A stretch of 64,000 nucleotides of DNA. Source: Streptococcus merionis DSM 19192. Its GTDB lineage: Bacteria > Bacillota > Bacilli > Lactobacillales > Streptococcaceae. Positions within the stretch are counted from its first letter, which is position 1, and every line of letters begins with the position of its first letter. The position numbers and the translations under genes were made by a program. The stretch is taken from assembly GCF_000380085.1 (NCBI RefSeq), contig NZ_KB904560.1, forward strand, positions 26,521 to 90,520. The letters are read 5' to 3'. Positions 55,491-64,000 of the stretch are shown one piece after another. Below the pieces are notes generated by a model that searched no databases, was not told the origin of the DNA, and saw only the letters and a list, made by a program, of their open reading frames with translations.

Positions 55491-57047
55491 ATGAGTATTT
55501 TAAATGTGGAACATTTGACCCATGGCTTTGGAGAACGTGCGATTTTTGACGATGTTTCTTTTCGTCTTCTTAAGGGTGAGCATATCGGCCTAATCGGAGC
55601 CAATGGCGAGGGGAAATCAACCTTTATGAACATCATCACGGGTAAACTTCAGCCAGATGAAGGTAAGGTGGAGTGGAGTAAGCGTGTCCGTGTTGGCTAT
55701 TTAGATCAGCATACGGTCCTTGAGCCTGGTATGACGATTCGTGATGTTTTACGATCAGCTTTTGCCTACCTTTATGATTATGAGACTCGTATCGGTGAAG
55801 CCTATATGGAAATGGCTGACGCAGACGATACTAAAATAGCAGAGCTCATGGAAGAGACTGGCGAATTGCAAGACTTGCTCGAATCACACGACTTCTACAT
55901 CGTGGACACTAAGGTTGAGGAAGTGGCACGGGCTCTTGGAATTACAGCTTTTGGTTTGGATAGCGATGTGACAGAACTATCTGGTGGGCAACGGACCAAG
56001 ATTCTGCTGGCCAAGCTTTTGCTAGAAAAACCAGACATCTTGCTTCTGGACGAGCCAACCAACTACCTAGACGCAGAGCACATTGAATGGTTGCGCCGTT
56101 ATCTGAATAGCTACGAAAATGCTTTTATACTGATTTCCCACGACATTCCTTTTCTTAATAGCGTCATCAATTTGATTTATCATATGGACAATCAACAGCT
56201 CAATCGCTATGTAGGCGATTACGACAAATTCCAAGAAGTTTATGCTATGAAAAAGGCTCAAATAGAGGCTGCCTACAACCGTCAGCAAAAAGAAATTGCT
56301 GATCTCAAAGACTTTGTGGCACGAAATAAAGCTCGCGTAGCAACTCGTAACATGGCGATGTCTCGTCAGAAAAAATTGGACAAGATGGATAAAATTGAAC
56401 TGGTCCAAGAACGTCCAAAACCAGAATTTCATTTCCTCCAAGCACGAACACCTGGGCGTTACATCTTCAAGACTGAAAATCTGATCATCGGCTATGACAA
56501 TCCCCTGACCCAAGCTATGAATCTGGAAATGCAGCGCGGTCAGAAGATTGCTATCACAGGTTCAAACGGTATTGGTAAAACAACTCTGCTCAAGAGTCTT
56601 CTGGGCTTGATCGAGCCACTAGACGGCAGTGTCGAGCGCGGAGAGTTTTTGGAAATTGGCTACTTTGAGCAGGAAATGTCTGGAAATATAGACAAATCTT
56701 GCTTGGATGAGATCTGGGATACTTTTCCGTATATGAATCAGGCCGAAGTACGTGCAGCCCTTGCCAAATGTGGTCTAACTACCAAGCATATCGAGAGTAA
56801 CGTGCGTGTCCTCAGCGGTGGTGAGCAGGCTAAGGTTCGTCTCTGCAAGCTGCAAAATAAGGAGAGCAATGTCCTTATCCTAGATGAACCGACCAACCAT
56901 TTGGACGTCGACGCTAAGGAAGAGCTCAAACGCGCCCTCAAAGAATACAAAGGTAGCATTCTTATGGTCTGTCACGAGCCCGAATTCTATGAAGGTCTAG
57001 CGACTGATGTTTGGGATTTTTCAGGCTACTCTGTTATGAAAGGTTAG
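55491..57047 (+). CDS. ABC-F family ATPase
   Basis: 518 residues, two ABC domains in one chain and no membrane part: Walker A GANGEGKST (first) and GSNGIGKTT (second), signatures LSGGQ and LSGGE, Walker B ILLLDEPTNYLD and VLILDEPTNHLD, and the basic linker between them (ARNKARVATRNMAMSRQKK). It resembles the YbiT/YkpA subgroup, which acts on ribosomes; antibiotic resistance cannot be inferred. Both catalytic Glu are intact. Confidence 0.93.
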   Translation: MSILNVEHLTHGFGERAIFDDVSFRLLKGEHIGLIGANGEGKSTFMNIITGKLQPDEGKVEWSKRVRVGYLDQHTVLEPGMTIRDVLRSAFAYLYDYETRIGEAYMEMADADDTKIAELMEETGELQDLLESHDFYIVDTKVEEVARALGITAFGLDSDVTELSGGQRTKILLAKLLLEKPDILLLDEPTNYLDAEHIEWLRRYLNSYENAFILISHDIPFLNSVINLIYHMDNQQLNRYVGDYDKFQEVYAMKKAQIEAAYNRQQKEIADLKDFVARNKARVATRNMAMSRQKKLDKMDKIELVQERPKPEFHFLQARTPGRYIFKTENLIIGYDNPLTQAMNLEMQRGQKIAITGSNGIGKTTLLKSLLGLIEPLDGSVERGEFLEIGYFEQEMSGNIDKSCLDEIWDTFPYMNQAEVRAALAKCGLTTKHIESNVRVLSGGEQAKVRLCKLQNKESNVLILDEPTNHLDVDAKEELKRALKEYKGSILMVCHEPEFYEGLATDVWDFSGYSVMKG

Positions 57048-57109
57048 GGATCTTGCTGAAAAATCAGCGAAATGACCAATAATACTAAGAATAGCACGCT
57101 AAAAAATGA

Positions 57110-57203
57110 ATGAGGCTGGGTAAGACCACCATGATGGCTTCGCCCTCACTCCCCCAAAAAACATGTAATCATTGAAGATTACGTATAAAAAGTCCAGCCT
57201 CAT
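57110..57203. repeat. Hairpin 1 of the array
   Basis: ATGAGGCTGG pairs with CCAGCCTCAT across 74 nt; GTAATC/GATTAC makes a small inner hairpin. It may act as terminator of the ABC-F gene. Confidence 0.55.
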
Positions 57204-57234
57204 CACTCATAGTTTACGTCAATATCTCAGCGCA

Positions 57235-57309
57235 GTGGTTGGGAGTAAGACTCCAACTTAGTCTTACCCCTGCAAAGATCATTAGGTGCTTTAGCGCTAA
57301 TGAACCACT
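57235..57309. repeat. Three-way-junction structure of the array
   Basis: CAGTGGTT pairs with AACCACTG as outer stem and encloses GTAAGACT/AGTCTTAC and CATTAGGTGC/GCGCTAATG. 75 nt, close to tRNA size, but it has no tRNA consensus. Confidence 0.6.
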
Positions 57310-57370
57310 GCTGATTGGTAGATTTGTTCGTGTTTTACACTCCAAATCCATCCGGCCTAATCAGCGGTTC

Positions 57371-57416
57371 GCTGTCTCCAATCGTTTGCTTACAATGTTC
57401 GCAACTCTTGGACAGC
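57371..57416. repeat. Hairpin 3 of the array
   Basis: GCTGTC(TC)CAA pairs with TTGGACAGC, 9 bp with a 2-nt bulge. Confidence 0.45.
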
Positions 57417-57425
57417 TATCGCATA

Positions 57426-57468
57426 GGTGGAACATCTGGTTTGTCTTCAACAAACCAGTGTTACCACC
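57426..57468. repeat. Hairpin 4 of the array, 18 bp
   Basis: GGTGG, AACA and CTGGTTTGT pair with ACAAACCAG, TGTT and CCACC, loop CTTCA, two single bulges. Confidence 0.65.
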
Positions 57469-57481
57469 GTAACTGTGCGGG

Positions 57482-57524
57482 GTGGGAAAACGAACTCTTT
57501 TTGGTTGCTTGAGTTCGTTCCCAC
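57482..57524. repeat. Hairpin 5 of the array
   Basis: GTGGGAAAACGAACTC pairs with GAGTTCGTTCCCAC with a 2-nt bulge. Confidence 0.55.
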
Positions 57525-57962
57525 TCAATTCGTTTTTGCAATCGAATTTTGTATATGCTTTCTTTTTAGGTGCACTTAACTTTCTCGCCTTTTTCACCAT
57601 TAGACTTGTTCGGAAATCGAATATATTTCAAAGGTCAGATTTCCATCATCTAAGAGAGCTGATGATACAGCAATTTGACAGCTTTTAATAACAATTTATG
57701 GTGAAATTCCATTGTCCTTATAAACGAAAGTTAGTCTAGGAAAAAGTGCTAAAGAAGATTCAAAAAATTATCATAAACCTTGGATAGTTTTCTTTTTTAG
57801 TGTATAATTGGTATAGGTAGTTGTCAAACTATGAATCAATTCTCAAAATGATATGAACATTTTTCATTTATGTTGTGTGGAAAAGGAGTTCTTAGAGCTG
57901 CTTTTTTATCAACTTCTTTTTGGTTCCTCTCATGGTAAGGAATTAACAGATTAGGAAAAGGT

Positions 57963-58610
57963 ATGACTAAAATTTTAATTGTAGAAGACGACAAAGATAT
58001 TAATAATTTAATCAAAGAAGTGCTAGAAGGAGCAGATTATCAAACAGAGTCTATTTTTAATGGCAAAGATGCTCTCGAGCTTATTCAACAGGAGAAATAT
58101 GACTTGGTCATATTAGACATCATGCTCCCGGTGATCAATGGTCTGGATGTATTGCGGGAGGTGAGAACTTTTTGTGAAGTGCCGATTATCATGCTGACAG
58201 GAGTTGATGATGAATATACACAACTCCTTAGTTTCAAGCAACTGATTGCTGATTATATCGTAAAACCATTTTCTCCTTTGGTCTTAGTTGAGCGTGTCAA
58301 GAACGTATTACGACTTAACACAGCGAAATCTGAGATGACAATTGGTGATTTACATGTCGATTTTGAAGCCTGTGCTGTTAGTTGGAAAGGCGAATCAGTG
58401 CGTTTGACGAAAAAGGAATTTCAGATTTTGGAATTGCTGGTCAAACGGTGTGATTGCCTAGTGACTCGTGCACAGCTCATGCAGACGATTTGGGGATACG
58501 GAGAGTTGGAGACCAGAGTTTTAGACAATCACATCAAGCATATTAGAAAGAAAATAGCTGGCATTCCCTTAAAGACAATGCCAGGCTTAGGATATATCCT
58601 AGAAAGTTAA
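57963..58610 (+). CDS. Response regulator, OmpR family (first of two)
   Basis: 215 residues. Receiver domain with VEDD at 8-10, phospho-acceptor Asp52 in ILDIMLP and Lys in VKPF; winged-helix output domain from about 120 (RLTKKEFQILELLV, TRVLDNHIKHIRKKI). The usual GADDY before VKPF is changed to LIADY, so phosphorylation-linked switching may differ. Its gene lies 48 bp before a second regulator and has SD AGGAAAAGG. It has no kinase of its own nearby except the one after the second regulator. Confidence 0.93.
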   Translation: MTKILIVEDDKDINNLIKEVLEGADYQTESIFNGKDALELIQQEKYDLVILDIMLPVINGLDVLREVRTFCEVPIIMLTGVDDEYTQLLSFKQLIADYIVKPFSPLVLVERVKNVLRLNTAKSEMTIGDLHVDFEACAVSWKGESVRLTKKEFQILELLVKRCDCLVTRAQLMQTIWGYGELETRVLDNHIKHIRKKIAGIPLKTMPGLGYILES

Positions 58611-58658
58611 AATAAAGTCTAATCAGAAAATGCCATTAGGGATAAAAGGAGTAGTAGG

Positions 58659-59348
58659 ATGTATCACATATTGGTTGTAGAAGATGATCAGGATATCGCA
58701 GCGATTTTAAAATTGTACTTAGAAAATGCAAAGTACAAAGTATTTTGCGCGTCTGATGGTAAAACTGCTTATGATATCTTCCGAAAAGAAACGATTGATT
58801 TGGCGATTATTGACCTCATGATTCCAGAAATGGACGGTAATAGTTTAACCAAAGCTATTCGCCTAACCAGCTCCATTCCGATCATGATTTTATCAGCCAA
58901 AAAAGAAGATCTAGATAAAGTCTTCTCACTCAATATTGGAGCGGATGATTATATCACCAAGCCCTTTAATTCTCTAGAAGTCTTAGCGCGCGTCAATGCA
59001 CACTTGCGCCGTTATCATGACCTAAATCCTAAAGCCACTGCTTCCAAGGTCTTGACAATTGGGAATCTCATGATGGATAGCGAGAGATTTCTCCTAGAAA
59101 AAGCTGGGCAGAAGATTACCTTGACAGCCAAGGAATTTAAACTGCTTCATATTTTAATGGAATCTCCTGGTAGGATATTTACCAAATCACAGCTCTACGA
59201 TATGATTAATGATCAAGATGCCAGAGGAGATGAAAGTACAATTATGACTCACATTTCTAACATTCGAGATAAAATCGAAGAAGATGCCAAAAATCCTAGA
59301 TATATCAAAACAATCAGAGGGGTGGGATACAAGATTGAAAAAACGTAA
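58659..59348 (+). CDS. Response regulator, OmpR family (second)
   Basis: 229 residues. Receiver with VVEDD, Asp52 in IIDLMIP, SAKK and GADDYITKPF; winged-helix domain from about 130 (KITLTAKEFKLLHILME, GDESTIMTHISNIRDKI). Canonical at all visible positions. It overlaps the kinase gene by 14 bp, so they form a cognate pair. Confidence 0.95.
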   Translation: MYHILVVEDDQDIAAILKLYLENAKYKVFCASDGKTAYDIFRKETIDLAIIDLMIPEMDGNSLTKAIRLTSSIPIMILSAKKEDLDKVFSLNIGADDYITKPFNSLEVLARVNAHLRRYHDLNPKATASKVLTIGNLMMDSERFLLEKAGQKITLTAKEFKLLHILMESPGRIFTKSQLYDMINDQDARGDESTIMTHISNIRDKIEEDAKNPRYIKTIRGVGYKIEKT

Positions 59349-60981
59349 GCAAAAGAAAGGCAGCCTAGTAGGCTTACTTGTAAGAAGCTATGCTGCCTAT
59401 GTGCTTCTTTTCTTTTTGGGAAGTACCTTGTGGTTATTTCAAAGTGTGCTTTTATATGCAGATACCAATCATCTTCCTTCTCTCGCACAAATCAGTAAAT
59501 TAGATGACCATCTAACATCTAAGAAGTTTGAGCATCTCCCTATAGACTCTTTAACCACACTAGGCAGTTTCTACGAGATATTCTCTTATGAACGGGGGCT
59601 TGTCTACACAAGCAATTCAAAAGAAAAACATCCGCTCACAGCAAAAGAGGTATCTGTGATTCCCGAATTTGATGAAAAATATTATCTCACTTGGGTACCG
59701 TTTAAAGATCAATCCGGTCAAAGTTTTTCTATCGTCCAGCGAAATTATAAAGATAAAAAATACATCGATGAGCCGATTGAGATATTACGAGAAGAGTTTG
59801 ATTTTTTGATGGATGACCAACTGAGGGTAATATCTTCGAGGAAGCCAATGGCATACACACAGTTCACTGAGCGTGAATTAAAATTGATGACGCATAGGTT
59901 TTCAGACAAGTATAATCTGCATCGCTATAATTTCACAACAAAAGACGGTGAAAAAATGGCACTTATCTTGTATCGACCTTATGATACAGAAATGGAGTAC
60001 AAGCTATTCTTTTCTCGGGTATTTACCAATTTATTTTTATTTTTTGCGATCTGTATTCTTTTAATTTTTCTCTTCTCTTATCGCATTCGAAGAAAAATTG
60101 CTAAACCGTTGGCTATTTTGGGAAATGCTTTGGAGACGCTTCCTAAAAATCGAGGAGAAGAAGAGGTCTATGTCGCCTATGATGGACCAAAAGAATTGGT
60201 CAATATTTCCAATACCTTTAATAAAATTTCCGCAGAATTACGAGAAAGTGAGCAAAAGCGTGCACAGTTAGAAGACAGTAAGAGGCAGATGCTGGCAGAT
60301 ATTTCCCATGACTTGAAAACTCCGATTACAGTCATCCAAGGCTATGCCAAAGCTATGGAAGAAGGCATAATTGCTGAAGAAAATCAAGAACGCTACTTGC
60401 AGATTATCCATTACAAGGCTAGTGTCTTAAACGACTTGATCAATTCCTTTCATGAATATAGTAATATTGAGCACCCAGACTTTTCTGTACAATTGAAAAA
60501 AGTTGATTTTTCAGTGTATTTACAGCAATACTGGGAAAAATCTTATGAGGAATTCGCCTTAAATCAGTATCCGATAGATATTGAACTAACAGAAAAAAGT
60601 ATGCCTCTCTTATTAGATAGCGCTAAGTTTGACCGCGTGTTACATAACGTCATCAATAACTTTTTCCACTATAATCCAGAAGGAACGACCTTCTATTTCC
60701 GAGTTCAAAAAGAAGAAAAGCAGGTTAAAATCACCTTAGCAGATAACGGTGTGCCTATTGAGCCAGAGATAGCAGCAGAGATATTTAATCCCTTTGTGAC
60801 AGGAGATAGGGCAAGAACAGCGGGAAATCGCGGGTCAGGTCTGGGACTTGCCATTGTTGATAAAATCATCCGCCTGCACCATGGCCAAGTAGCACTTGAT
60901 ACAACACCTTCAGCTCCTTACGTCAAAGCCTTTGTGATTACCCTACCCTTGGCAGATAATGTCGAAGATGACAGAGTGTAG
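59335..60981 (+). CDS. Sensor histidine kinase
   Basis: 548 residues when started at TTG 59335 (SD GGGGTGGG upstream), inside the end of the regulator gene; an ATG at 59284 would overlap by 65 bp. Two membrane helices (about 15-35 and 225-245) bound an extracytoplasmic sensor of about 190 residues. HAMP (250-300), HisKA with His325 in DISHDLKTP, HATPase with NVINNFF, DNGVPIE and GSGLGLAIVDK. Signal unknown. The next gene, a surface protein, is a plausible target. Confidence 0.93.
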   Translation: MKKRKQKKGSLVGLLVRSYAAYVLLFFLGSTLWLFQSVLLYADTNHLPSLAQISKLDDHLTSKKFEHLPIDSLTTLGSFYEIFSYERGLVYTSNSKEKHPLTAKEVSVIPEFDEKYYLTWVPFKDQSGQSFSIVQRNYKDKKYIDEPIEILREEFDFLMDDQLRVISSRKPMAYTQFTERELKLMTHRFSDKYNLHRYNFTTKDGEKMALILYRPYDTEMEYKLFFSRVFTNLFLFFAICILLIFLFSYRIRRKIAKPLAILGNALETLPKNRGEEEVYVAYDGPKELVNISNTFNKISAELRESEQKRAQLEDSKRQMLADISHDLKTPITVIQGYAKAMEEGIIAEENQERYLQIIHYKASVLNDLINSFHEYSNIEHPDFSVQLKKVDFSVYLQQYWEKSYEEFALNQYPIDIELTEKSMPLLLDSAKFDRVLHNVINNFFHYNPEGTTFYFRVQKEEKQVKITLADNGVPIEPEIAAEIFNPFVTGDRARTAGNRGSGLGLAIVDKIIRLHHGQVALDTTPSAPYVKAFVITLPLADNVEDDRV

Positions 60982-61335
60982 GAATCGTAAATACTCCTGC
61001 GCTAAGATGTTTCGCAAACGATGAGTGGTGAGGTTGGATTTTTTGTCCAGCCTCTTTGTAAAATCATTATCAAGGTAAACAAGGTGTAGACATGGTTTAT
61101 TTCATGAGATAAGAGTCGCAATCTCTCTAAGTTTACTGTGTTTTCATAGTGTAAGTGGTAGCTATCAGACGAATTTCTAAAAAACACAAAAAATGTACAC
61201 AAACCACAGATTAACAAAAGATTGTGATGGTAGCCTAGTACTATAGAAAAGGAACTCATGTATGTGAGATTTTTTTGCTCTCTCCATAACCTAAATTTAT
61301 GGGGCTATACAGTACGATGAAATGAGGAAAAAGTC
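60982..61335. other. Intergenic region between the kinase and the YSIRK gene
   Basis: 354 bp with the operon terminator (61030-61054), a CCATAA/TTATGG hairpin near 61284, and the unresolved promoter of the YSIRK gene (a lone TACTAT at 61238). Confidence 0.5.
61030..61054 (+). terminator. Terminator of the two-component operon
   Basis: GAGGTTGGA pairs with TCCAGCCTC (one G-U), then TTT. Confidence 0.7.
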
Positions 61336-64000
61336 ATGAAAAACCAGAGAGATTTAAGGTACTCGATTAGAAAGTTAAAGTGTGGTGTTGGCTCGATAGC
61401 GGTTGCTATGGTCGTTTTTGGTGCTAATTCTACCGCCCTTGCAACAACGATGGAACAGCCCTCAGCAAGTGAAGTGGCCAGGTCTTCAAGCGATAAAATG
61501 GAAACGGATTCAACTTTGTCAGATGAGGTAGCAGTAAAAGAAGAGATACCTCCAACATCTGAAATCACCCCACTAGAAGAACCGACCGAACCGACCACAA
61601 CGGAAAGCCAAGAGCCTAAAGAAACTGACCTACCGAAAGAGCCTGAGACTATCACACTCACTCAAGAGCCAGCAGAACCTTTACCAGTGGCAGAGGCGAG
61701 AGCGGAACAGCCAGTGCAAAAGGGTGTGGGGAGAAATCTCCAAGATATATACAGCTACGTAAAAGAGCTACAAGAGATTAATTATAAACAGTACGGAAGT
61801 ACGAAAGATTCTGATTCAGCAAAGAATCTAGATACTGTTTTTACTTCAAATAATAAAGATGATTATGATAAAAGTGTTGCTCTGGCGGGGTATGTTCAGG
61901 CAATTGTAAATGCTAGAGGAGAAAAGACATCTGGAAACAATATCAGAGACTTTATAATTAGGGATTATTCTAGAGCTTATTCAGAGGGAGCCAATAGTCT
62001 AAGAGAGAAGTTTTTTTTGAATTCATCTATTAGTGATGAAGTGAAGAAAAAATACTTTGATAAGCTACAAGAAGCTTCACTTATAGATATCTATAAAACT
62101 ATTCCAGAAGAGTTGGAACGAGAAGTAGAGAAACTCAAAAAAGATCAACCACAAGGCGATGATCCAGGAAGTCCAGACACAGAAGAACAGTCACAAAAAG
62201 ATCAACCAGCTAAACCTGAAGAAAAACAGCCAGAAAATCAAGACAATTCATCAGCTGATTCAGAGAAAGAAAAGCCACAAAAAGACGCGCCGGCTGATCA
62301 AAGTAAGATTGCTGAGTATAAAAAGATTTATGAAAAGATAAAAGAATTAGCTGAAGTTAACAATTACTATAAAGAAGCCTTTGCTAAGCAGGGTCAAGAC
62401 TTGTCTGAAACGTTTATCAAGTCAGGAGTTACTGATAGCAAAAAATTAGAAGAAAAACTTCTTTCGTTCATTGGAGCTGATATCATTCACAGAAGTGGAG
62501 AGGTCATTAAACCAAAGACCATTGAAGAAGCTAAAGGGTATATTGATCAAGATTACAAGGGAGAGTTAGATAAAACAGTTAAAGAAGAAATAGAAAAATT
62601 GAATAAAAGTGAAGCCTCCCAAAATCTAAAACAGAAGTATCAAGCTTTGTTCAACAAAGCTACTAGCTTAACAAGTGCTAAAAAAGAAATCCCTGAAATG
62701 TTTATGAAAGAGTTAGCACAAGAACAAAAAGCCGAGATTGAAAGGTTGGCAGAAGAAGCTAAAAATAAAATCTATCAGATGCCACATTTGAAAGAGAAAA
62801 ATTCTTATGTGGAGCAACTTGAGAAAGTGGCTTCAAAAAATGAGATCGAAAATATCCTAAAAGAAGCTGCTGCTAAAAATCAAAAAGGCAAGGAAGATTT
62901 TGAAGCAGCCAATAAAGTTAATAAAGAAATTAAAGACTTTAAATATCTGACACAAGAACAAAAAAATGGTTACTCTAATGAATTAGAAGATAAGACAAAA
63001 GAAGAAGCAGCTAAGATACTAGAGCGTGCAAAAACAGATAATCTAAACGGTTTGATCAGCAAAGGTAAAGAACTTATTAAACAATTAGAAGCCAGTCTAG
63101 CTAATTTAGATAAGCTTCCAAAAGCGCCTGAGACAGAAGATTATAATGAACAACATAACTTATGGAAAGAGTTCTCACGTGTTGGTACAAGTAAGATGAG
63201 TTCATTTAAGCAGGATTCTGTCAAACCTGATCAGAATAAGTTTAACCAGTTGGAAGTTAAATACAATGATCTCGTTGATTTTAACCGTCAGTTACAAATA
63301 GAAAGTTATACACGACAAGTTGCGGAATATCGAAAGAGATATCCAGAAAGTCAGAAACTTGAAGAGTTATTTAAAAATTATATAAAACAAACACCTAGTA
63401 ATAGCTATGCTAGTCAGTTTGGAGAGAACCTGCGGGTTTACTTTGAAACAGAATTAAAACCCGCTTTCCAAGAAATTCAACAGCTTGTCAATAACTTGGA
63501 CAAACAGGCAGAGGGTGTTCAAAAGATTGAAAAGTTGATTGAGGAATATTCTAAGAAGCCTAAGACAACTGAATTGGTGAAAGAGTTGGAAAGACAGAAA
63601 CACTTGATAAGTGTCCTTAACGATACTGCTCTTGGTTTGGTTGACCAACATGTCAAAGATGCAGAGGATGCTGTCGCTACTTACACCAAAGAGTATCAGA
63701 TGTATTTAGAAGTGCTCAAAAAAGGACAAGAAGCTATGCGTTCCGATATTGGTCGTCTGAGAGCCTTGAAAAATGAGAAAGCGACAGAATTAGCTAATGA
63801 GTTAGAACGAGAAGTTACTTATCTCGCAACCGCAGAACTCTTAGGCACATTTGACTACAAAACATTTATCCCTGAAAATGTTGCCAAGGTGAAAAAGCAA
63901 GTTGATGACTTCATCGCAGAATATGAAAGGACACATCGTCCACTCACGCCACTTGAACCAGCGATTGTAGAGACAACAGAGATCCAAAAAGAAGCTATCG
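61336..64000 (+). CDS. YSIRK-type surface protein, N-terminal 888 codons
   Basis: Open from ATG 61336 to the window end without a stop, so incomplete. Residues 1-38 are a YSIRK signal peptide (YSIRKLKCGVGSIAVAMVV, cut near STALA), which directs secretion at the septum and predicts a C-terminal LPXTG beyond the window. Then an acidic Pro/Glu/Thr-rich linker to about 125, a helical domain to about 260, a Pro/Gln-rich spacer with KDQP repeats (about 262-315), then long charged helices. Stretches such as KIYQMPHLKEKNSYVEQLEK and NEIENILKEA resemble GA-type three-helix modules. Binding partner unknown; host-protein binding is inferred. Confidence 0.92.
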   Translation, partial: MKNQRDLRYSIRKLKCGVGSIAVAMVVFGANSTALATTMEQPSASEVARSSSDKMETDSTLSDEVAVKEEIPPTSEITPLEEPTEPTTTESQEPKETDLPKEPETITLTQEPAEPLPVAEARAEQPVQKGVGRNLQDIYSYVKELQEINYKQYGSTKDSDSAKNLDTVFTSNNKDDYDKSVALAGYVQAIVNARGEKTSGNNIRDFIIRDYSRAYSEGANSLREKFFLNSSISDEVKKKYFDKLQEASLIDIYKTIPEELEREVEKLKKDQPQGDDPGSPDTEEQSQKDQPAKPEEKQPENQDNSSADSEKEKPQKDAPADQSKIAEYKKIYEKIKELAEVNNYYKEAFAKQGQDLSETFIKSGVTDSKKLEEKLLSFIGADIIHRSGEVIKPKTIEEAKGYIDQDYKGELDKTVKEEIEKLNKSEASQNLKQKYQALFNKATSLTSAKKEIPEMFMKELAQEQKAEIERLAEEAKNKIYQMPHLKEKNSYVEQLEKVASKNEIENILKEAAAKNQKGKEDFEAANKVNKEIKDFKYLTQEQKNGYSNELEDKTKEEAAKILERAKTDNLNGLISKGKELIKQLEASLANLDKLPKAPETEDYNEQHNLWKEFSRVGTSKMSSFKQDSVKPDQNKFNQLEVKYNDLVDFNRQLQIESYTRQVAEYRKRYPESQKLEELFKNYIKQTPSNSYASQFGENLRVYFETELKPAFQEIQQLVNNLDKQAEGVQKIEKLIEEYSKKPKTTELVKELERQKHLISVLNDTALGLVDQHVKDAEDAVATYTKEYQMYLEVLKKGQEAMRSDIGRLRALKNEKATELANELEREVTYLATAELLGTFDYKTFIPENVAKVKKQVDDFIAEYERTHRPLTPLEPAIVETTEIQKEAI

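Larger units (their letters stand above)
57048..57962. other. 915-bp gene-free stretch rich in hairpins
   Basis: Five stem structures stand in a row between 57110 and 57524 (see separate entries), then the dispersed motif ATTAGACTTGTTCGG at 57599-57613, then AT-rich DNA leading to the response regulator gene (TATAAT near 57802). Short frames in it have no SD. Confidence 0.6.

Noticed and set aside
57239..57688. Several 65-79 codon frames in the hairpin array
   Set aside because: They come from both strands of palindromic DNA, with no SD and no family resemblance.

Overview
The window comes from the chromosome of a Streptococcus. The tmRNA proteolysis tag reads AKNTNSYALAA, ParE and ParC match the streptococcal family almost residue for residue and keep pneumococcal numbering (ParE D435, ParC S79/D83/Y118), and the gene blocks folC-folE-folP-folB-folK, tdk-prfA-prmC-tsaC-glyA and dnaE-pfkA-pyk are typical of the genus. 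I cannot fix the species. Most of the window is conserved housekeeping sequence, with accessory material at about 5.4-9.9 kb and 47.5-64 kb.

Layout. 0-5.4 kb: the end of a 6-phospho-beta-glucosidase gene, two esterases, an ATP-grasp ligase and convergent mnmE. 5.6-9.6 kb: an island with a serine recombinase, two 28-bp dyads directly after its stop codon, and a six-gene run encoding only membrane proteins and lipoproteins. 10-15.8 kb: DUF2200 gene, folate operon and uvrC. 16-24 kb: a VTT membrane protein, tmRNA, dinG, an SDR dehydrogenase, a cysteine desulfurase with thiI, and plsY divergent from parE. 24-33 kb: parE, parC, ilvE, a tRNA-Gln(UUG) and rpsA. 33-45 kb: translation-termination genes, glyA, a nucleoid-associated protein, a lysozyme-like protein, dnaE, pfkA and pyk. 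45-47.5 kb: a BusR-like regulator, then satD overlapping a DUF3307 membrane protein gene. 48-52 kb: an LPXTG surface protein with a transglutaminase-like domain and coiled coil. 52-57 kb: trmFO, a PspC mini-protein, a PASTA protein and an ABC-F ATPase. 57-64 kb: 0.9 kb of stacked hairpins, two response regulators, one histidine kinase and the first 888 codons of a YSIRK surface protein that runs off the window.

What stands out. (1) The recombinase gene is followed by two dyads built from one half-site, whose central dinucleotides are GT and AC. That is the arrangement expected of an inversion switch in front of the lipoprotein run, or else of a two-subsite res. (2) satD has a GDEF-like motif in a cyclase-like arrangement plus a C-terminal HTH, overlaps a membrane-protein gene by 4 bp, and has three promoter repeats at an exact 28-bp period. 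This could be a self-regulated nucleotide-signalling pair. (3) Five genes (mnmE, the DUF2200 gene, uvrC, the VTT gene, plsY) have a -10 hexamer placed so that transcription should start at or next to the ATG; dinG comes within 3 nt and parC has no Shine-Dalgarno. Leaderless translation therefore looks common here. (4) Several intergenic palindromic elements recur inside the window.

Limits. All family names come from recognising motifs by eye. No database search, alignment or folding program was run. Promoter and terminator calls rest on visible hexamers and stems.
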